64,000 nucleotides of DNA from AP-16 sp046727735. GTDB lineage: Bacteria; Pseudomonadota; Alphaproteobacteria; Rhizobiales; Xanthobacteraceae. This document shows, one piece after another, positions 1 to 8,730 of the stretch (its first letter is position 1; each line of letters begins with the position of its first letter). The translations under genes were made by a program, and so were the position numbers. The stretch lies in NCBI GenBank assembly GCA_046727735.1, contig JBKPDF010000017.1, positions 62,001 through 126,000 on the forward strand, in the 5' to 3' direction. The notes under the pieces are model-generated. The model was not told where the DNA came from. It ran no database searches and worked only from the letters and a program-made list of their open reading frames with translations.

Positions 1-1502
1 GAACCAAAGCTGCGGTTTGGCTTGGATCAAGCCGTTTCGCACCCGAAGGACGGATTATTTCTCTATGGTCCTGTGGAGCCTCGCGGTGCAAACGAGGTGC
101 GAATAGGTGCCATCGGTTCGAAGGTCGGCATTGAACGACTGACGCGGTGGATGAAACGCGTGGGCGGTTTCATTCCGGCGTTTAATGAGCGCCCGCACCA
201 CGCGGCCTTTCCAGGCGTCGAAGCCGCTTTTCAGGTTTCTTGGCCGGAAATGCCTGCTCACGTAATCGAATTGCCAAGCCGTGAGCTTGAACGGCGTATC
301 CGATATGATGACCCACATCGAAGGGTCTTCGATGCTGTCGACTTAATCGTTGCCGAACTGGAAGGGTTCCAGCGCCGGAAGGATATAGGTCCTGACGTAT
401 GGTTCGTTGTTTTACCGGAAGATGTATCTAGGTATGGCCGTCCGCAATCTAAAGTGCCAAGAATTGAGAGTATTGTCACACCTGATAGCTGGGCAAAAAG
501 ACAGCGGATCGGCTTGCAGATTCCTACGTTCTCTTTGATGAACTGGACGAAATGCGAAAGCCGTACCAATATGAGATTAATTTTCACAACCAATTGAAAG
601 CACGGTTGCTCGAAAGCGGGATCAGTACTCAAATCGCCCGAGAGACCACGCTTGCTCCCGAGGACTTCATTTCTGACGGGCGTTCATTGAGGACGCTGCA
701 AGATCCAGCTACGACTGCATGGAATCTTGTGACAACGATTTTCTATAAAGTTGCTGGGCCCCCTTGGCGGCTCGACCAAGTACGCGACCATGTTTGCTAT
801 ATCGGATTAGTCTTTAAAGTCGACGCCAACCGCGCAAAGCATGAGCGCGTGTGCTGTGGAGCCCAGATGTTCTTGGCGACTGGCGAGGGCGTAGTCTTTA
901 GAGGGCACCTTGGCCCGTGGGAAAGCGAGCGCGAAGGCGAGTATCATTTAGATCGCGAAACCGCACGTGAACTCATCAAAGAGGTGGTCAAGGATTACAC
1001 GAAGGACAAAGGACAGCCGCCAGCAGAGCTCTTCATCCATGGGAAAACGCGGTTCAAGCCGGGCGAATGGAGCGGATTCGAAGAAGGCGCCACGGGCGTA
1101 AGGGCCCTAACTGCCGTTCAGATCCAGAAGTCCAAGGATTTGAAACTTTACCGAGACCGCACCCGGGGATTGCCGGGTATTTTGCCTGTCCTCAGAGGCA
1201 CAGCAGTGAAGTCATCAGAGCGGGATGCCTACCTATGGACAAATGGGTATGTTCCGCGGCTCGCTACTTATGCAGGCTGGGAGGTTCCAAACCCACTGAA
1301 GATCAGCATACATCGCGGTGTAGCGGATCTTGATCTCGTACTGTCCGATGTATTGGGATTGACTAAACTCAATTTTAACGCGTGCATTTTTGGTGACGGT
1401 CTTCCCGTAACACTTCGCTTTGCGGACTCTATCGGCGAGATACTCACCGCTGGTCCCATTAAGCGGGACCTGAAGCCGCTTCCGTTTAAACATTACATTT
1501 AA
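1..1502 (+). pseudogene. Prokaryotic Argonaute (MID-PIWI part), frameshifted, 5' end outside window
   Basis: This is the C-terminal half of a prokaryotic Argonaute, a guide-directed nucleic-acid-binding protein of host defence. Bases 1 to about 495 (frame 1) encode a MID-like domain without a start in the window. Bases from about 489 to 1502 (frame 3) encode a PIWI domain. The PIWI end is typical, with LTKLNFNAC, then PVTLRFADSIGEILTAGP, and a C-terminal YI. Catalytic positions are lost: CYIGLVFK (near 795-818) stands where active proteins have YIGID, and FIHGK (near 1035) lacks the HRDG aspartate. So it is probably a nuclease-dead long-B or short pAgo. Frame 3 has TGA and TAG at 483-488, so the reading must change frame after that. 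An A5 run at 495-499 is the likely site, where one extra A would join the two halves. The region is less GC-rich than the rest, which suggests transfer. It could be decay or an assembly error. Confidence 0.8.
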
Positions 1503-1594
1503 ACTATCCACAAGACGCAAGGGCTTGGATCGCGCCGCGCGAGCGCGACGGGAGATTTGCACTTGCGCCGCGTTCAGGGACCGGCGCGAGACAG

Positions 1595-2914
1595 CTAAAG
1601 TTTTGCGGCCGCCTCGGCGGTCATCTGCGCGTTGCCCCAGGCCGGCGCGTCGGCGCCGTCGCCCCATTTGCGCGGGCGATAGAAGGTATGCACGCCGATC
1701 TTGTAGAGCTTGTGCATCGTGCGCACCCACCACGGATGCACCCAGTAGGCGTGGTAGTGGGTCGCCTTGCCAATCTCCGGCAGCCACAGCCGGCCGTCGA
1801 GGGTCGCGGTCGCGATGCGCTTGGCGCGCTCCATCGCCTCGGGCTCGTGGATCGCTTTCGAGCGTCCGTCGCACGCGAAGGTGAACTGGCAGGCGAGATG
1901 ACGGTGCGCGTTCTGATAGACGACGCCGCAGACGTCGCCGGGGTAATAGCCGGAGAACACCCGGTTCATGATCACCTGGGCGACCGCGATCTGCCCGCGC
2001 ACGCTCTCGCCGCGCGCTTCGAAATAGATGGCGTTGGCGAGGCACTTTTCGGCTTTTGCACGCGCCTTGCCGTCGAGCCCGAGCCGCTCGGCCGGGCTCT
2101 TCGGCCGCCGCCCCTCGCCCGTCACCTCGCCCTTGCCGGCGACCGTCACGCCGGTGTCGGCCTTCGGGTCGACGTTCGCGGGCGCGAGCGCCGAAAGCTT
2201 GATGTCGCTGTCGGCTGGCCGCCGCGGCGGCATCAGGATCGGCTCCTCGCCCGCGGCCCAGGGCTCGATCGCGGCGAGGCCGTTCGCCGTCGGGGCGCCG
2301 AAGAAGACATGGGCATCGTGCGCCTTCGGGTTGGGATCCGCGGCCGCTTCGAGGATCGAGAGATCCGGCGCATCGCGGCCCTCGACGGTTCCGGCGCGAT
2401 CCGCGCCGGCTTCGGGCTCGGCCGCCGCCGCGGCTTCGTCGAGCGGCAGCGCCGGGCCGTGGAGCGCGGCCTCGATGTCCGCAGGCAGCGGATCGGGAAG
2501 AGCTTCCGGCTGCGGCGGTTGCGGGCGCGCGCTCGGGACCAGCAGGTCGCCTTTGTGCGCGCGATCGACTTCGGGAAACACGATCGGGTCCGGCTCGGCA
2601 ACGGCGCGCAGGCTCGCGGAGCGGATCGCGCCCGCGGTTTCGTCCTCTAGGGTCTGGAATTTCGTCAGTCGGAAGTCCGCGGGGTCCGGCATGCCGGTGC
2701 CGAGCGGCCGCGGCAGGCTGAACATATCGGCGTGGATCGTCCCGAACGGCGAGCCGATCAGATGCTCGCGCCAGTGGCTCGCGACCTGCGGCTGCTGGGC
2801 GATCAACGAGCCGAGGTCCTGATAGCCGGCCGAGGTCGGGGTCAGCAGAAAAACCAGAATGGCGAGCGCGAGCGGAGCAAACAAGCCATTCGGTTCGGCC
2901 CGCAGGGCGCCCAT
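1595..2914 (-). CDS. SleB/CwlJ-type cell wall hydrolase
   Basis: Predicted peptidoglycan hydrolase of the Hydrolase_2 (SleB/CwlJ) family, 439 aa. Residues about 8-28 form a hydrophobic signal or anchor segment, followed by a long low-complexity Ala/Pro/Glu-rich stretch (about 100-280). The catalytic domain occupies the last 150 residues, with the family motif YFEARGE at about 297-303, where the Glu is the expected catalytic residue. IAVAQVIMNRV and the final HPWW/AWGN motifs also fit. The family was described for spore cortex lysis, but in alphaproteobacteria it serves envelope remodelling. It converges on the Argonaute remnant and probably marks where the core chromosome resumes. Confidence 0.85.
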   Translation of the reverse strand: MGALRAEPNGLFAPLALAILVFLLTPTSAGYQDLGSLIAQQPQVASHWREHLIGSPFGTIHADMFSLPRPLGTGMPDPADFRLTKFQTLEDETAGAIRSASLRAVAEPDPIVFPEVDRAHKGDLLVPSARPQPPQPEALPDPLPADIEAALHGPALPLDEAAAAAEPEAGADRAGTVEGRDAPDLSILEAAADPNPKAHDAHVFFGAPTANGLAAIEPWAAGEEPILMPPRRPADSDIKLSALAPANVDPKADTGVTVAGKGEVTGEGRRPKSPAERLGLDGKARAKAEKCLANAIYFEARGESVRGQIAVAQVIMNRVFSGYYPGDVCGVVYQNAHRHLACQFTFACDGRSKAIHEPEAMERAKRIATATLDGRLWLPEIGKATHYHAYWVHPWWVRTMHKLYKIGVHTFYRPRKWGDGADAPAWGNAQMTAEAAAKL

Positions 2915-3098
2915 TCATTCACCCCGCAGGCTCGATCGAGGCCACGGCCGGCGCATGCGCGCGCTCCAGCAAATCGGCGTGCCGGCATTTGCCGACCATC
3001 AACCCTTCTGCCGGATTAATCTTGCGATCGTGTTAATTTTGCGCCGCGATTCGGGCTTCTCTGCGCGGTTCCCCAGACGGATTGATGTCCGCAGCCGC

Positions 3099-3242
3099 GT
3101 AGGGTGGGCATCGCGCGGCCATCAAACGTCGCCGGCAATGCGAGGCGGGCGCGCGATGCCCACCGGGTCGGTTCCGGTGGGCAAAATCGCCTCGCTTGAC
3201 TTCTGAAATTGTCTCGATCGCGGGCGATTTTGCCCACCCTAC
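3099..3242. repeat. Palindromic intergenic element, family C copy 1
   Basis: This fills most of the 333-bp gap between the SleB gene and meaB. The outer arms are GTAGGGTGGGCA (from 3099) and TGCCCACCCTAC (to 3242). A nested hairpin sits inside, with GATGCCCACCGG opposite CCGGTGGGCAAAATC. A second copy with the same outer arms lies at 53973-54045. No coding potential was seen in the gap. Confidence 0.75.
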
Positions 3243-3247
3243 GAACT

Positions 3248-4180
3248 TCACTCGCCGAGCCTCCGCGCGAGCTCGCGGGCGACCGCGCGCTCGCGCGCGA
3301 ACGGGCCGCCCGCGCCGGGCATGAGCTTGCGCGCGGCGGCAAGTCCGATCCTGCCGAAGCGCGCGCGGATCGTCTCCTCGACCCACGCGGTTTCCTGTGC
3401 CGCGCGCCGCCGTGCCAGCCGTCCGGATGCTTCGAGCCAATCGCGGTGCCGCGTCAGTGCGTCGTCGAGCGCGTCGAGACCGGAATTTTCCAGCGCGGAG
3501 ACGAGCACGACCGGCGCCGGGAAGCCGCCCGAATGCGAGAACAGCCGCAACGCTCCTTCGACGTCGGCGCGGGCGCGCCGCGCCGCTTCGCCGAGATCGG
3601 ATTTGTTCACCGCGACGACGTCCGGCAGTTCCATCACGCCGGCTTTCATGAATTGCAGCGCATCGCCCGAGCTCGGCTGCACACATAACAGCAACGTGTC
3701 GGCGACGAACGAGAGGTCCGACTCCGATTGGCCGATGCCGACGGATTCGACGAGCACCCGGTCGTAGAGCGCGCGCATCAGCACCATGGCGCCGATGGTC
3801 TGGTCGGAGAGCCCGCCGAGCCGGTCGCGCGCCGCCATCGATCGCATGTAGATGCCGCGGTCCTCGGGATCGACCGTCAGGCGCGCGCGGTCGGCGAGCA
3901 GCGCGCCGCCGCTGCGCCGCGAGGAGGGATCGACCGCGATCACGCCGACGGTCTCGCCGCGGCCGCGATAGCGGGCGATCAGCGCGTTGACGAGGGTCGA
4001 TTTGCCGACCCCGGGCGGGCCGGTGATGCCGAGCACGTGCGCGCGGGGCGCCGCGCAGGCCTCGTCGAGCAGCTCCGCGGCGGCGTCGGTCTCGGCCTGC
4101 GCCTCGATCGCGGCGAGCGCCGCGGCGAGCGCGCGCTTGCCGCCTTGGCGCAGCTCAGCGAGCGTGGGGGATGGTTTCAT
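3248..4180 (-). CDS. meaB: MeaB/ArgK-family G3E GTPase, methylmalonyl-CoA mutase chaperone
   Basis: P-loop GTPase of 310 aa that in this family protects and reloads adenosylcobalamin in methylmalonyl-CoA mutase. The Walker A motif GPPGVGKSTL lies near residues 54-63, the Walker B/switch region IAVDPSSRRSGGALLADR follows, and the guanine-specificity motif NKSD is near 195. The length matches MeaB (about 310-330 aa). No mutase gene is in the window. It ends the minus-strand series that begins with the RND fusion protein, 18 bp downstream of the RND transporter stop, so it may be co-transcribed with unrelated efflux genes. The start is ATG, and MKPSPTLAELRQGG is a typical N-terminus. Confidence 0.93.
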   Translation of the reverse strand: MKPSPTLAELRQGGKRALAAALAAIEAQAETDAAAELLDEACAAPRAHVLGITGPPGVGKSTLVNALIARYRGRGETVGVIAVDPSSRRSGGALLADRARLTVDPEDRGIYMRSMAARDRLGGLSDQTIGAMVLMRALYDRVLVESVGIGQSESDLSFVADTLLLCVQPSSGDALQFMKAGVMELPDVVAVNKSDLGEAARRARADVEGALRLFSHSGGFPAPVVLVSALENSGLDALDDALTRHRDWLEASGRLARRRAAQETAWVEETIRARFGRIGLAAARKLMPGAGGPFARERAVARELARRLGE

Positions 4181-4198
4181 CGGAGAATGGAAGCAGGC

Positions 4199-7100
4199 CT
4201 ACTTCGCCGCTGCGAGCTTCGCCGATCCGCGCTTGCGGCGCGCCGCCCGCCATTCCTCGAACCGCTGCACCACGACGAAGAACGAGGGCACGAACACTAC
4301 GGCAAGGCAAGTCGAAGCGATCATGCCGTTGAACACGGTGATGCCGATCGACTTGCGCGCGCTGGCGCCGGCGCCGGTCGCGACCACGAGCGGCGCGACG
4401 CCGAGGATGAACGCAAACGACGTCATCAGGATCGGACGCAAGCGCGCGCGTGCCGCCTCGACCGCCGCTTCGAGGATCGCCTTGCCCTCGCTCAGGCGCC
4501 GTTCGCGCGCCACCTCGACGATCAGGATGGCGTTCTTGGCGGAGAGCGCGATCAGCAGGATCAGACCGATCTGGATGTAAAGATTGTTGTCGATGCCGAC
4601 CGCGCGCAGCACCGAAACCGGACCGACCAGCGCCAGCGGCACCGCCAGGACGACGGAGACCGGCGCGTACCAGCTCTCGTACTGGCCGGCCAGCACCAGA
4701 TAGACCAGCAGCAGCGCCAGGGCGAAGACGTAATAGAGCTGATTGCCGATCGCTTTCTCCTGGTAGGAGATCGCGGTCCATTCGTAACCCGCGCCCCGGG
4801 GCAGCGTGCGCTCGGCGATCTGCTCCATCAGGGTCATCGCCTGCCCGGAGCTGAAACCGGCGGCCGGCAGGCCGATGATCATCGACGAGGGATAGAGGTT
4901 GTAGAGGCTGATCAGCGGCGCCCCGGTCGCCGGACTGAGCTTGATCACGGTGCCGAGCGGAATCATCGCGCCCTGCTGGTTGCGCACGGCGAAGTTCTCG
5001 ATGTCGGCCAGGCGCCGCCGGAACTCGGCGTCGGCCTGCACGTAGATCTGGAACACCCGGCCGAATTTGTTGAATTGCGTCACGTAGCTCGAGCCGAGAT
5101 AGGAGGCGAGCGCGCCGAACACCTGGTCGACCGTGAGATGCAGCGTCTCGGTCTTGACGCGGTCGACTTCGATGTTCACCTGCGGAGCGGTCGAGCGGAA
5201 CGACGAGGCGACCCGCTGCAGGCCGGTCTGGCTCTGCGCGTTTGCCACCATGGCGTCGGTGACCGCCTGCAGCTTGTCGAGGTCGAAGCTCGAATCGCGC
5301 AGCTCGATCTGCATGACGAAACCGGCGGCGTTGCCGATGCCCTGGATCGGCGGCGGCGGCAGCACGTTGACGCGCGCCTCTTCGATCCGAGCCATTTCCT
5401 GATTGAGGTTCATGAACATCGAGCGCAAATCCTGGCCGGCGCCGCGCTCGCTCCAGTCCTTGAGCACGACATAGGCGACGCCGGCATTGGCAAGCGACGA
5501 GCTGTTGTCGAGCGGCGAGATGCCCGCGACCGTCACCACGTTGGCGACGCCCGGCCGCTTGCCGGCGATATCGGCGACGCGGTCGAGCACGGCCTGGGTG
5601 CGCGCGAGCGAGGCGCCGTCCGGGAGCTGCACCACGGCGAGCAGATAGCCCTGGTCCTCGATCGGCAGGAACCCGGTCGGTACCCTGGAGAGGCCGTAGC
5701 CGGCGGCGATCATGATCGCCAGCGCGATCGACGCCATCAGGCCGCTGCGCCCGACCATGCGGCCGATCAGGAAGCCGTAGCCGCGGTCGAGCCGCGCGTA
5801 ACCGGCGTTGAAGGCGCGATAGAAGATGTTGCGCCGCTCCGTCGGCACCGCCGGGCGCAGCCACAGCGCGCTCTGGGTCGGCTTCAAGGTCGCGGCGTTG
5901 ACGGCGCTGAGCAGCGCCGTCGCGGCGATGACCAGCGCGAATTGCGAGTACATCCGGCCGGTGAGCCCCGGCAGGAATGCCGCCGGTATGAACACCGACA
6001 TCAGCACCAGCGTGATGCCGATGATCGGCCCGAACAGCTCGTCCATCGCGCGCTCGGCGGCCTGGCGCGGCGGCAGGCCGCGCTCGATGTGGTGAGCGGC
6101 GCCCTCGACCACCACGATCGCGTCGTCCACCACGATGCCGATCGCGAGCACGATGGCGAACAAAGTGGACAGGTTGACGGTGAACCCGAGCACGTACATG
6201 GCCGCGAACGCGCCGATGATGGTCACCGGCACGGTCGTGGCCGGCACGAGCGTCGCGCGCCAATCCTGCAGGAAGACGAGAATGACGATCAGCACCAGCG
6301 CCGCGGCCTCGATCAGGGTCAGGTACACCTCGTTGACGGCGGCACGCACGAAGGTGGTGGTGTCGAACGGCTCGTCGTAACTAAGACCCTGGGGAAATTC
6401 GCGCGCCAACTCGATCATGCGGCGCTTGACCGCGCCCTCCACATCGAGCGCGTTGGCGCCGGGCGACAGAAAGATGCCGATACCGGCGGCCGGCTTGCCG
6501 TTGACGCTGAAGATCTGGCTGTAGGTCTGGGCGCCGAGCTCGACGCGACCGACGTCGCTCACGCGCGCGACGTCGCCGGCGCTGCCGGCCTTGACGATCA
6601 CCTGCTCGAATTCGGCGGCATCCGCCAGCCGCCCGGCAACGTTCATCGTGTACTGGAAGGCCTGGCCGGGCGGCGTCGGCGGCATGCCGACTTGCCCAGC
6701 GGTGACCTGCTGGCTCTGCTGCTGCAGCGCCTGGATCACGTCCTGGGCCATGAGCCCGCGCGATCTCAGCTTCTCCGGGTCGAGCCAAATCCGCATCGAA
6801 TACTGGCCGGCGCCGAATACGGTGACGTTGCCGACACCCGGCAGCCGCGCCAGCTCGTCCTTGAGCTTGATGGTGGCGTAGTTGCTCAAGTAGAGGCTGT
6901 CATAGCGTCCGTCGGGCGAGCCGAGCGTCACGAACATCAGGATCGAGGTCGACTGCTTCTGGACCGTAACGCCCTGGTTCTGGACTGCGTCCGGTAACGA
7001 CGCGAGCGCGCTCGATACCCGGTTTTGCACCAGCACCTGCGCGAAATTGAGGTCGGTGCCGATCTTGAACGTGACGGTGAGCTTATAGGTGCCGTCGGCG

Positions 7101-7351
7101 CCGCTGTAGGACTGCATGTAGATCATGCCCTCGACGCCATTGACCTGCTGCTCGATCGGCAGCGCGACGGTGTCGATGACGGTGCGGGCGCTGGCGCCGG
7201 GATAGCGCGTGGTCACCTGGACGGTCGGCGGCACCACGTCCGGATATTGCGCCACCGCGAGGCCGAACAGCGCGACGCCGCCGATCAGCACCATCAGTAT
7301 CGCGAGAACGTTCGCGAGAACCGGGCGCTCGATGAAGAATGTCGAGATCAT
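4199..7351 (-). CDS. RND efflux transporter, inner-membrane pump (HAE1/AcrB family)
   Basis: Proton-driven multidrug efflux pump of 1050 aa, the normal length for AcrB/MexB. It starts MISTFFIERPVLANV, the standard first transmembrane helix. The proton-relay pair is visible in VLAIGIVVDDAIVVVE (about residues 400-415). Two large periplasmic porter loops and the second six-helix bundle (LLVYLVLAGQYESW) complete the RND repeat. The frame stays open far upstream of this ATG, but that part is the fusion-protein gene read out of frame. The true start is set by the conserved N-terminus and the 11-bp spacing after the fusion-protein stop. No TolC-like gene is adjacent, so the outer-membrane partner must come from elsewhere. 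Confidence 0.96.
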   Translation of the reverse strand: MISTFFIERPVLANVLAILMVLIGGVALFGLAVAQYPDVVPPTVQVTTRYPGASARTVIDTVALPIEQQVNGVEGMIYMQSYSGADGTYKLTVTFKIGTDLNFAQVLVQNRVSSALASLPDAVQNQGVTVQKQSTSILMFVTLGSPDGRYDSLYLSNYATIKLKDELARLPGVGNVTVFGAGQYSMRIWLDPEKLRSRGLMAQDVIQALQQQSQQVTAGQVGMPPTPPGQAFQYTMNVAGRLADAAEFEQVIVKAGSAGDVARVSDVGRVELGAQTYSQIFSVNGKPAAGIGIFLSPGANALDVEGAVKRRMIELAREFPQGLSYDEPFDTTTFVRAAVNEVYLTLIEAAALVLIVILVFLQDWRATLVPATTVPVTIIGAFAAMYVLGFTVNLSTLFAIVLAIGIVVDDAIVVVEGAAHHIERGLPPRQAAERAMDELFGPIIGITLVLMSVFIPAAFLPGLTGRMYSQFALVIAATALLSAVNAATLKPTQSALWLRPAVPTERRNIFYRAFNAGYARLDRGYGFLIGRMVGRSGLMASIALAIMIAAGYGLSRVPTGFLPIEDQGYLLAVVQLPDGASLARTQAVLDRVADIAGKRPGVANVVTVAGISPLDNSSSLANAGVAYVVLKDWSERGAGQDLRSMFMNLNQEMARIEEARVNVLPPPPIQGIGNAAGFVMQIELRDSSFDLDKLQAVTDAMVANAQSQTGLQRVASSFRSTAPQVNIEVDRVKTETLHLTVDQVFGALASYLGSSYVTQFNKFGRVFQIYVQADAEFRRRLADIENFAVRNQQGAMIPLGTVIKLSPATGAPLISLYNLYPSSMIIGLPAAGFSSGQAMTLMEQIAERTLPRGAGYEWTAISYQEKAIGNQLYYVFALALLLVYLVLAGQYESWYAPVSVVLAVPLALVGPVSVLRAVGIDNNLYIQIGLILLIALSAKNAILIVEVARERRLSEGKAILEAAVEAARARLRPILMTSFAFILGVAPLVVATGAGASARKSIGITVFNGMIASTCLAVVFVPSFFVVVQRFEEWRAARRKRGSAKLAAAK

Positions 7352-7362
7352 GGCGTCACCGG

Positions 7363-8538
7363 CTATTTCGTGACGGGCATCGCCTCGGCGGTCTGCAATT
7401 GCGGGTCGACCTTTTGGCCCGGGATCGCGCGGATCACGCCGGCGACGATGATCCGGTCGTCGGGCTTGAGGCCGTTGTCGATCACGCGCAGCTGACCGAC
7501 GCTCGGACCGATCTCGACCTTGCGCTGCTCGACTACGTTGTCGTGATTGACGACGAGAACGTAGCGACCGCCCTGATCGCTGCCGAGCGCGACATCCGGC
7601 ACCAGCAGGGCATTGTCCTCCTGCTCCACCGGGACCCGCAACCGCACGAAGAACCCCGGCAGCAGCGCCCGGTCGGCATTCGGCACCAGGGCGCGAACGG
7701 GCAGCGTGCCGGTCGCGGCATTGACATTCGGGGCCGCGTAATCGAGCAGACCCTTGTGGGGATAACCGGTTTCGGTCTGCAGTCCGACTTCGACCGGGAC
7801 CTTCTTCAGGTCGGCGGGCGTCAGGCTCTGGCGCCGCATCAGCGCCCGGACGCGCAGCACGTCCTGCTCGCTGACGTTGAAGTTCACGTAAATCGGGTCG
7901 AGCTGGACGATGGTCGCGAGCTGGGTCGGCGAGGAGCCGACGAGCTCGCCGACCGAGACGAGGTGCGCGGTGACGATGCCGTCGAACGGAGCGGTGACCT
8001 GCGTGTATCCCAGCGTGATCTCGGCGGTGCGCGTGCCGGCTTTGGCCTGCAACAGGCTCGCCTGAGCGGAATCGCGGGTGGCGAGCGCCTGTTCGAGCTT
8101 GGATTTCGAGGCGAAATCGCGGCTCGCCAGATCCGCCTGGCGTTTGTAGTCGGCCTCCGCCTGCTGGAGGGTCGCGGCGGCGCCGTCCTCGGCCGCTTTC
8201 GCCTGGTCGAGCTTCACCCGATACGGCTCGGGCTCGATGGTGAACAACAGCGCGCCTTGTTTGACCGCATCGCCGTCGTTGTAGTGGATTTCCTGCAGAA
8301 ATCCCTGCACGCGCGCGACGAGATCGACCGAGTTCACTGCCGCGGCGTTCCCGGTCACTTCGAGATAGCGCGTGAACGGCTGTTGCAGGGGGTGGGCGAC
8401 GGTGACTTTGGGAGGCGGCGGCGCGACGTACCGGTTCTGCTCGCCGCAGGCGGCTAGCAGGAAGAGGCTCGCGAGAGTGAGAAGCTGCGCGCCGCGAGCA
8501 AGCCGGCGGCAATCCTCGCTTCCCCGATTGCCCGTCAT
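7363..8538 (-). CDS. RND efflux periplasmic adaptor (membrane fusion protein)
   Basis: Periplasmic adaptor of the AcrA/MexA family linking the downstream RND pump to an outer-membrane channel. The start at 8538 gives a lipoprotein signal with lipobox LLAACG. A longer reading from 8604 adds 22 residues and is less likely. The order is barrel-sandwich half (VDLVARVQGFLQEI), coiled-coil hairpin rich in Ala/Gln/Lys (about 110-170), second lipoyl half (VTAPFDGIV) and beta-barrel (IYVNFNVSEQD). It is about 391 aa, the usual length. It forms an operon with the pump 11 bp downstream. Confidence 0.94.
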   Translation of the reverse strand: MTGNRGSEDCRRLARGAQLLTLASLFLLAACGEQNRYVAPPPPKVTVAHPLQQPFTRYLEVTGNAAAVNSVDLVARVQGFLQEIHYNDGDAVKQGALLFTIEPEPYRVKLDQAKAAEDGAAATLQQAEADYKRQADLASRDFASKSKLEQALATRDSAQASLLQAKAGTRTAEITLGYTQVTAPFDGIVTAHLVSVGELVGSSPTQLATIVQLDPIYVNFNVSEQDVLRVRALMRRQSLTPADLKKVPVEVGLQTETGYPHKGLLDYAAPNVNAATGTLPVRALVPNADRALLPGFFVRLRVPVEQEDNALLVPDVALGSDQGGRYVLVVNHDNVVEQRKVEIGPSVGQLRVIDNGLKPDDRIIVAGVIRAIPGQKVDPQLQTAEAMPVTK

Positions 8539-8730
8539 GGCGAAATCGCTCCCCACGACCGCCGCTGTTGCATCGGGCGAGCCACACGACCTTGGGACGC
8601 TCACGCGCGTGCTCGGCCCGCCGCCGCCGAACTCGTCCGACGGTCGCCGCGTGCTCCGGAATTCATTCCGGCGCCGCGTCGGACCGCTCCTTATATCATA
8701 CGGGTCAGGGCTGTATTGCCTCGTCGCGCA

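Noticed and set aside
490..505. Programmed -1 frameshift to make full-length Argonaute
   Set aside because: The site reads GCA AAA AGA, not a good X-XXY-YYZ slippery heptamer, and an A5 run is short for polymerase slippage. A lost A is simpler.
3728..6997. Long plus-strand frame (1089 codons) antisense to the RND pump, and similar giants at 8716-11562 and 20045-24472
   Set aside because: Composition is His/Arg/Asp-rich with no domains, the usual antisense effect of GC-rich codon use opposite well-supported genes.
4199..8587. One open minus-strand frame of 1462 codons covering both the RND pump and its fusion protein
   Set aside because: Upstream of 7351 this frame is an Arg/Gly-rich shadow. 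The fusion protein is clearly encoded in another frame, and the pump has a normal N-terminus at 7351.
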